A stretch of DNA of 10,172 nucleotides from positions 1-10,172 of the forward strand of contig CALGIB010000060.1 in assembly GCA_937915955.1 (NCBI GenBank), in the 5' to 3' direction. Positions 6,367 to 10,172 of the stretch are shown in pieces. The stretch is from an uncultured Pseudomonadota bacterium. Its GTDB lineage: Bacteria; Myxococcota_A; UBA796; CAJQPC01. Position 1 is the stretch's first letter. The number at the start of each line of letters is the position of its first letter. The position numbers and the translations under genes were made by a program. The notes under the pieces were generated by a model that was not told where the DNA came from, ran no database searches, and saw only the letters and a program-made list of their open reading frames with translations.

Positions 6367-7869
6367 ATGAACCCATCTCGACGCGCCCTGTTGGCCGGCC
6401 TCGCCTCCTCCGGCCTGCTCGCCCTGCCTCGCCCCGGTCGCGCCGGAGCGCCCGCTAAGCCGCTGAACATCCTGGTGATCAGCTCGGACGAGCACAACCC
6501 GGACTTCTTCTCGCACCTGGGCCACCAGGTCTCCACACCCAACCTCGACAGGCTGCGCGCCGACTCGATGAGCCTGGAGCGCGTCTACACCTCGACGCCG
6601 ATCTGTGCCCCGACCCGAGCCAGCTTCCTGACCTCCACCTGGCCCCAGCAGCACGGCCAGATCAACAACAGCAAGGCGCTGGACTCCAGCCTGCCGACGA
6701 TGGCGGGCTTCTTCAGCGACCAGGGCTACGAGACGGTCTGCTACGGCAAGCTGCACACGAACACCGACGAGGGGCTGTACACCTTCGGCTTCGACGACCT
6801 GCTGAACTGGGAGTGCGGCACCCGCTGGGACGACATCCACTCGGGCTACCGAAAGGAGAGCACCCCGACTTCCAGCTACGACAGCGTCGACGCCGCCCTG
6901 TACGACGCCATGCCCGACACGCGGATGAAGGGCAGGGTCCTGGGCCACGCGGGCCAGCACTGGGACTACACGCTGGTCGGCGAGGCCAAGAAGTACCTGG
7001 CCCAGGACCACGCCCAGCCCTTCCTGCTGTACGTCAGCTTCATCAACCCGCACTACCCCTTCAGCCTGCCGGGCGACTTCTATTACCAGTACGACCGCGA
7101 CACCGTCACGCTGCCCAGCACCGACCACACCACCGCAGAGGCGATCTCGGCGGGGGCGGCCAAGTCGCTGGCGACCCACGGCTGGGGAGACCTGACGGAC
7201 GCCCAGCAGAAGATGCAGTTGGCCCGCTACATGGGCTGCGTGAGCTTCCTGGACTGGATGGTCGGCGAGCTGCTGGACGCGCTCGAGCTCGCCGGCCTGG
7301 CCGATGACACCCTGGTCGTCTACCTGAGCGACCACGGGGACATGGCCGCCTCGAAGGGGCTCTGGCTGAAGAGCCTGATGTACGAGGGCGTGACCCGCAA
7401 GCCGATGTACCTGCGCCTGCCGGGCGTCACCGAGCCCGGAAGCAGCTTCACCGACCCCGTCAACGAGGTCGACATCCTGCCCACCTTGGCGGGCATGGTG
7501 GGCCTGGGAGCCAAGCTCCCCAGGGAGCAGATCAGCGGCCGAGACCTGAGCCAGCCGATCCTGCACTCAGCCCTGGGGGGCGACCCTCTGATGGCGGCCG
7601 CCGGCCTGGGCATCGAGCGCCAGCACACCGCCTTCTCGCACCTGAACTACAACGACGCCGAGCCGTGGATGACGATGGTGGTCGCCCAGGACCTGAAGTA
7701 CATCCGGTACTACGACGGCGACCTGGGAGGGGTCTACGACCGGGAGCTGTACGACCTGGGGGATGACCCGAACGAGGACAACAGCCTGGCGGACGACCCC
7801 GCCGCGAACGACCTGATGGATGAGATGGACGCGCTCATCGACGAGCACCTGGCGAGCCTGGCCGCCTGA
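6367..7869 (+). CDS. Tat-exported formylglycine-dependent sulfatase (S1 type)
   Basis: The 500-residue enzyme hydrolyses sulfate esters, probably on a carbohydrate. The ATG at 6367 gives MNPSRRALLAGLASS, a twin-arginine signal (SRRALLA), with cleavage likely near residues 27-30, so it should leave the cytoplasm folded. The catalytic motif C-x-P-x-R is CAPTR at 80-84, with Cys80 the residue converted to formylglycine, which requires a converting enzyme from elsewhere in the genome. Metal ligands are visible as Asp41 (SSDEH) and Asp322-His323 (SDHGD). Supporting residues are Lys128 and His130 (YGKLH), His229 (NPHYPF) and Lys335 (WLKSLMYE). The C-terminus has the family ending YDLGDDPNEDNSLADDP. 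One deviation: after the motif, Ser90 replaces the usual Gly (LTS rather than LTG). The substrate cannot be read from the sequence. It is divergent from FG-GAP gene A by 73 bases and converges on FG-GAP gene C. Confidence 0.93.
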   Translation: MNPSRRALLAGLASSGLLALPRPGRAGAPAKPLNILVISSDEHNPDFFSHLGHQVSTPNLDRLRADSMSLERVYTSTPICAPTRASFLTSTWPQQHGQINNSKALDSSLPTMAGFFSDQGYETVCYGKLHTNTDEGLYTFGFDDLLNWECGTRWDDIHSGYRKESTPTSSYDSVDAALYDAMPDTRMKGRVLGHAGQHWDYTLVGEAKKYLAQDHAQPFLLYVSFINPHYPFSLPGDFYYQYDRDTVTLPSTDHTTAEAISAGAAKSLATHGWGDLTDAQQKMQLARYMGCVSFLDWMVGELLDALELAGLADDTLVVYLSDHGDMAASKGLWLKSLMYEGVTRKPMYLRLPGVTEPGSSFTDPVNEVDILPTLAGMVGLGAKLPREQISGRDLSQPILHSALGGDPLMAAAGLGIERQHTAFSHLNYNDAEPWMTMVVAQDLKYIRYYDGDLGGVYDRELYDLGDDPNEDNSLADDPAANDLMDEMDALIDEHLASLAA

Positions 7870-7902
7870 GCGCGACGCCAGGGGCGCGCCACCCCAACAG
7901 GA

Positions 7903-9420
7903 TCAGGGCACCTTGAACAGGTAGACCGCGCCCTTGTTGTTGCTGCCGCGGCTCGAGGCGCCCACCGCGACGGTGTGGTAGCCGGTGGTCGTCGTGTCCG
8001 GCACGTAGTCGATCGACGAGCCGAACTTGTCCCCGTCGGCCACGCCGACGATCTTGCTGTCGGCCGAGGTCGCCGAGACCGTGCCGCTGCTGGGACCGTA
8101 GAAGATGTAGACCGCGCCGCGGTCGCCCGAGCCCTGGCGGTTGGCCGCCACGATGATGTCGATGTCGCCGTCGCCGTCGACGTCGCCCGCGGTCACGTCC
8201 GAGCCGAACTGGTCACCGGCCAGCTGACCGTAGAACTTCGCGGTGGACAGCTGCGCCAGCTTGCCGCTGGTGATGCCGCCGTAGGCGACGAAGGCGCTGC
8301 CGAACTGGGTGTGCCCCAGGGCCCCGACGATCAGATCGTCCTTGCCGTCGCCGTCCAGGTCGCCCGCAGCGCGCAGGCCCGAGCCTATCTCCGAGCTGGC
8401 CTGGTTTCCGCGGAGGATCACGTCCGCGTCGGCCAGGGTCGACGGCAGCGTGGTGCTCGTGATGATGTAGACCGCGCCAGAGTCGACGCCGTTGGTGTCC
8501 TCACCGCGCACGCCCACCGCGAAGTCCGCGACGCCGTCGCCGTCCATGTCGCCGGCGTTGAACAGGCGAGGCCCGACCTCGTCGCCGGCGCTCTCGCCGC
8601 CGATCGCGGCGTCCGCGCTGCCCGTGGACGTGTTGGAGGTCAGGGGGCCATAGAAGACGAAGACCGCGCCCGACTCCGTGCCGTTGATGTCCGAGCCGTT
8701 GGCGCCGACCAGCATGTCGTCGTAGCCGTCGCTGTTCAGGTCGCCGGCGATGGCCACGCCCGCGCCGGTGAACTCGTTGGCCAGGTCACCCTCGATGACC
8801 CACTCGCTGGCGGGCAGCGTGTTGGTGCCGCGGTGGTAGCCGTAGACCACGTAGGCGGCGCCCGCGTTGACCTTCCAGGTCTCGACCGTGTCGTCCCAGG
8901 CCCTGGCGCCGATCATCCAGTCGTCCTGACCGTCGCCGTCGATGTCGCCGCCCGCGCCGACCTGCTCGCCGGCCTTGCTGGCCGCGCCCGTCTCGCCGTA
9001 CCACTTGCCCTTGGAGCCGTCGGCCCGCAGGTTGCCCAGCCAGAACTTCGACTTGTTCATGTAGGCGGCGCCGTCGTTGCTGTTGTTCAGCGAGCCCGCG
9101 ACCAGGTCGTTGAGGCCGTCACCGTTGACGTCGCCGGCGTTGCGCACGCTGATGCCCAGGCGGGCGTTGTCGCCCTCGCCCTTGAGCTCCGACTTGGCCA
9201 CGGTGTAGGCGTTGCTGCTGCCGAGCGGGATCGAGATCGGCTGGCCGTTGGGGGCGGAGCGGTCGATCTGGGGCCGGAAGTCCGGGTCGTCCCAGTCCAA
9301 GCCCATGTCCGCGTCCGTGAGCTCGTCGATGGCGCCGGTGTCCAGCTCGACGAGGCTGCCGTCGTCGAGCTCGAGCTGACCGGAGGTGTCACAGGCGAAG
9401 AGGGCCAGAAGGGCGATCAT
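7903..9420 (-). CDS. FG-GAP/integrin-type seven-bladed propeller lipoprotein (C)
   Basis: The 505-residue product begins MIALLALFACDTSG: an unusually short leader, lipobox L-F-A-C, lipidated Cys10 and Asp11 at +2. The start is firm because GGAG (9426-9429) is well placed and the frame is closed upstream by a TAA at 9451-9453 with no other start codon between. After an acidic linker, six D-x-[DN]-x-D-G loops occur at 97, 159, 227, 291, 354 and 413, and a seventh repeat (470-489) lacks the acidic residues but keeps VAVGASS. A seven-bladed calcium-binding propeller on the envelope is the best model. It aligns along its length with protein B: PxIDRxAPNG, GAAYMNK, ETWKVN and the ending NKGAVYLFKV are shared, so they are close paralogues. 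It has its own upstream spacer and is probably expressed separately from the ExbD genes. Confidence 0.9.
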   Translation of the reverse strand: MIALLALFACDTSGQLELDDGSLVELDTGAIDELTDADMGLDWDDPDFRPQIDRSAPNGQPISIPLGSSNAYTVAKSELKGEGDNARLGISVRNAGDVNGDGLNDLVAGSLNNSNDGAAYMNKSKFWLGNLRADGSKGKWYGETGAASKAGEQVGAGGDIDGDGQDDWMIGARAWDDTVETWKVNAGAAYVVYGYHRGTNTLPASEWVIEGDLANEFTGAGVAIAGDLNSDGYDDMLVGANGSDINGTESGAVFVFYGPLTSNTSTGSADAAIGGESAGDEVGPRLFNAGDMDGDGVADFAVGVRGEDTNGVDSGAVYIITSTTLPSTLADADVILRGNQASSEIGSGLRAAGDLDGDGKDDLIVGALGHTQFGSAFVAYGGITSGKLAQLSTAKFYGQLAGDQFGSDVTAGDVDGDGDIDIIVAANRQGSGDRGAVYIFYGPSSGTVSATSADSKIVGVADGDKFGSSIDYVPDTTTTGYHTVAVGASSRGSNNKGAVYLFKVP

Positions 9421-9520
9421 GGAGTCTCCAGGGAGTGGCGCGGGGCGAGCTTAGACGACGCCATATATCAACGCGGTGTCGAGTTGCTATCAAGCTCGTA
9501 CGCGCCAGCCCGATGGATCG
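9421..9520 (-). promoter_or_regulatory. Intergenic region with candidate promoter of FG-GAP gene C
   Basis: This 100-base gap holds the only clear A/T-rich island in the right half of the window. On the minus strand there is a -35-like TTGATA (9488-9493) and a TATATG/TGATAT cluster (9462-9470); using TGATAT gives 17-base spacing, while the closer match TATATG gives 20. An imperfect hairpin (9480-9498, arms CGAGTTG and CAA-G-CTCG) overlaps the -35 and could be an operator or an end signal for the ExbD-like transcript. No U tract follows. Confidence 0.4.
9426..9429 (-). promoter_or_regulatory. Ribosome-binding site of FG-GAP gene C
   Basis: The minus strand reads TGGAGA (9425-9430), five bases (ACTCC) before the ATG at 9420. 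Together with the upstream in-frame stop it fixes the start, and therefore confirms that the nine-residue lipoprotein leader is real rather than a misplaced start. Confidence 0.65.
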
Positions 9521-10018
9521 CTACCCGGCCCCTCCGGCGATGACCTGGTTCGGAAAGAGCAGGCGGCCTCCCTCGGAGGGGGACTCGGCCCTCGCAGCGT
9601 CCATGACGCCGATCAACTGTTCGTAGGACACGCCCCCCTCCGGCACCAGCACCAGGTCCTCGAGGTCGGGCTCCTCATCCTTCACCAGGGCCAGCGCGCG
9701 GCTGAGCTCCTCGCCGGGCAGCCCCTGATCGCAGCTGGCCGCGCAGCCGATGACGAAGCCCCCCTCGCCCTCGACCCCCAGGATGTCGTCGGCCCCCAGC
9801 ACGGTCAGCCCCTGCCCGGTGATGGCCACGCTGATCTGGCGCTTGTCCTCGGGCGGCGTGACCGAGTCCTCGTCGGCGATCCCTGGCAGCTGCGTGTCCA
9901 CGACCGCCAGGTTCACGAACTGGGCCGCCACCAGCAGGAAGGGGATGAGGATGGACACCAGGTTCATGATCGGAACGAGGTTCAGGTTCTCGTCACCGGC
10001 GGACGAACGACGCTTCAT
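9521..10018 (-). CDS. ExbD/TolR-like biopolymer transport protein
   Basis: The 165-residue protein has the ExbD/TolR plan: a short basic cytoplasmic tail (MKRRSSAGDE), one transmembrane helix at about 17-38, and a periplasmic domain ending in the family's SYEQLIGVMDAARA helix (131-143). Such proteins work with an ExbB/TolQ/MotA-like channel to convert proton motive force into mechanical work at the envelope. The helix begins LVPIMNLVSILIPFLL: where ExbD and TolR have the essential proton-path Asp (as in 'PLIDVVLVLL'), this protein has Asn19. Cys92 and Cys96 (GCAASC) form a possible periplasmic disulfide. AGGAG (10024-10028) lies five bases before the ATG. A second ExbD-like gene ends 11 bases upstream, so the two form an operon that probably begins with the channel gene beyond the right edge. 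Confidence 0.85.
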   Translation of the reverse strand: MKRRSSAGDENLNLVPIMNLVSILIPFLLVAAQFVNLAVVDTQLPGIADEDSVTPPEDKRQISVAITGQGLTVLGADDILGVEGEGGFVIGCAASCDQGLPGEELSRALALVKDEEPDLEDLVLVPEGGVSYEQLIGVMDAARAESPSEGGRLLFPNQVIAGGAG

Positions 10019-10029
10019 GTCTGCTCCTG

Positions 10030-10172
10030 CTAGGAGGCCCCGCCTGCGAGCACGGGCCAGTGGAAGAGTCCCTGCCCCTCGAAGCTCCTCGCCGCGTCCA
10101 TGACGCGCACGAGGTGTCCGTAGGGGACCTTGGGATCGGAGACGACGACGACGTCGCCCTCGTGGGGATGGC
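10030..10172 (-). CDS. ExbD/TolR-like protein, C-terminal part (runs off right edge)
   Basis: Only the last 46 residues are present, ending at a TAG at 10030-10032. The fragment contains GDVVVVSDPKVPYGHLVRVM and then DAARSFEGQG, the ExbD/TolR periplasmic ending in which a strand (VVVVSDPKVPYG) precedes the VMDAAR helix. It closely parallels the end of the next gene (YEQLIGVMDAARA, final AGGAG versus AGGAS), which supports two ExbD paralogues in tandem. The transmembrane helix, and therefore whether this copy carries the proton-path Asp, lies outside the window. Confidence 0.85.
   Translation of the reverse strand, partial: HPHEGDVVVVSDPKVPYGHLVRVMDAARSFEGQGLFHWPVLAGGAS

Noticed and set aside
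5019..6458. A 479-codon plus-strand open frame opposite FG-GAP gene A
   Set aside because: Low-complexity product rich in Gln, Arg, Val and Gly with no recognisable domain, and it overlaps the start of the sulfatase in another frame.
6268..7566. A 432-codon minus-strand open frame opposite the sulfatase
   Set aside because: The sulfatase on the other strand has a complete set of catalytic residues; the reverse frame has no domain and is a product of high GC content.
7870..7902. Possible bidirectional terminator between the sulfatase and FG-GAP gene C
   Set aside because: GGGG (7881) and CCCC (7892) could form a four-pair stem and GGCGCGCC is a palindrome, but no T tract follows on either strand; ordinary GC-rich spacer is the simpler reading.
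7975..9543. A 522-codon plus-strand open frame opposite FG-GAP gene C
   Set aside because: Same cause as for gene B: its Val-Ala-Val-Asp-Val repeats are exactly opposite the calcium-loop codons, and the real gene has a signal peptide and ribosome-binding site.
1..10172. CRISPR array, tRNA/rRNA genes or mobile element
   Set aside because: No regularly spaced identical repeats with unique spacers, no cloverleaf or rRNA sequence, and no transposase, integrase or terminal inverted repeats. The repeated DNA is explained by FG-GAP coding repeats.

Overview
The window is a very GC-rich, gene-dense stretch of bacterial chromosome. The sequence fits a Gram-negative, Myxococcota-like (former deltaproteobacterial) lineage, probably environmental. 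The signs are several lipoproteins with DxDGDG calcium-loop propellers, paired ExbD-type genes, a Tat-exported sulfatase and large unannotated envelope proteins. The taxon is an inference; no rRNA or other marker gene is present. I see no tRNA, CRISPR array, transposase, integrase or phage gene.

Layout, left to right. (1) 1-248, minus: the N-terminus of an unidentified secreted protein, running off the left edge. (2) 249-359: a divergent intergenic region with a promoter-like site and a CTTGA-N4-TCAAG palindrome. (3) 360-1658 and 1668-2294, plus: a two-gene unit of a membrane-anchored protein of unknown function and a probable lipoprotein with an SRPBCC/START-like fold. (4) 6293 down to 2295, minus: a probable four-gene run of FG-GAP lipoprotein A, FG-GAP lipoprotein B, a 43-residue very basic ribosomal-protein-like peptide, and a stand-alone 2-oxoacid dehydrogenase E2 acyltransferase domain. 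It meets unit 3 tail to tail with no bases between the stop codons. (5) 6367-7869, plus: a Tat-exported formylglycine sulfatase, divergent from FG-GAP A. (6) 7903-9420, minus: FG-GAP lipoprotein C, a close paralogue of B. (7) 9521-10172, minus: two consecutive ExbD/TolR-like genes, the upstream one cut by the right edge.

Functionally the window is dominated by the cell envelope: three lipid-anchored, probably seven-bladed calcium-binding propellers surround an exported sulfatase, next to part of a proton-driven ExbB/ExbD-type motor. A role for the propellers in holding or presenting sulfated polysaccharide is a plausible inference, not something the sequence proves. The notable points are the small basic protein, the very short lipoprotein signal peptides, Asp at +2 in all three propeller lipoproteins, an Asn where ExbD proteins normally carry the proton-path Asp, and paralogous propeller genes flanking the sulfatase as direct repeats. 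I did not find a clearly new defence or mobile system.
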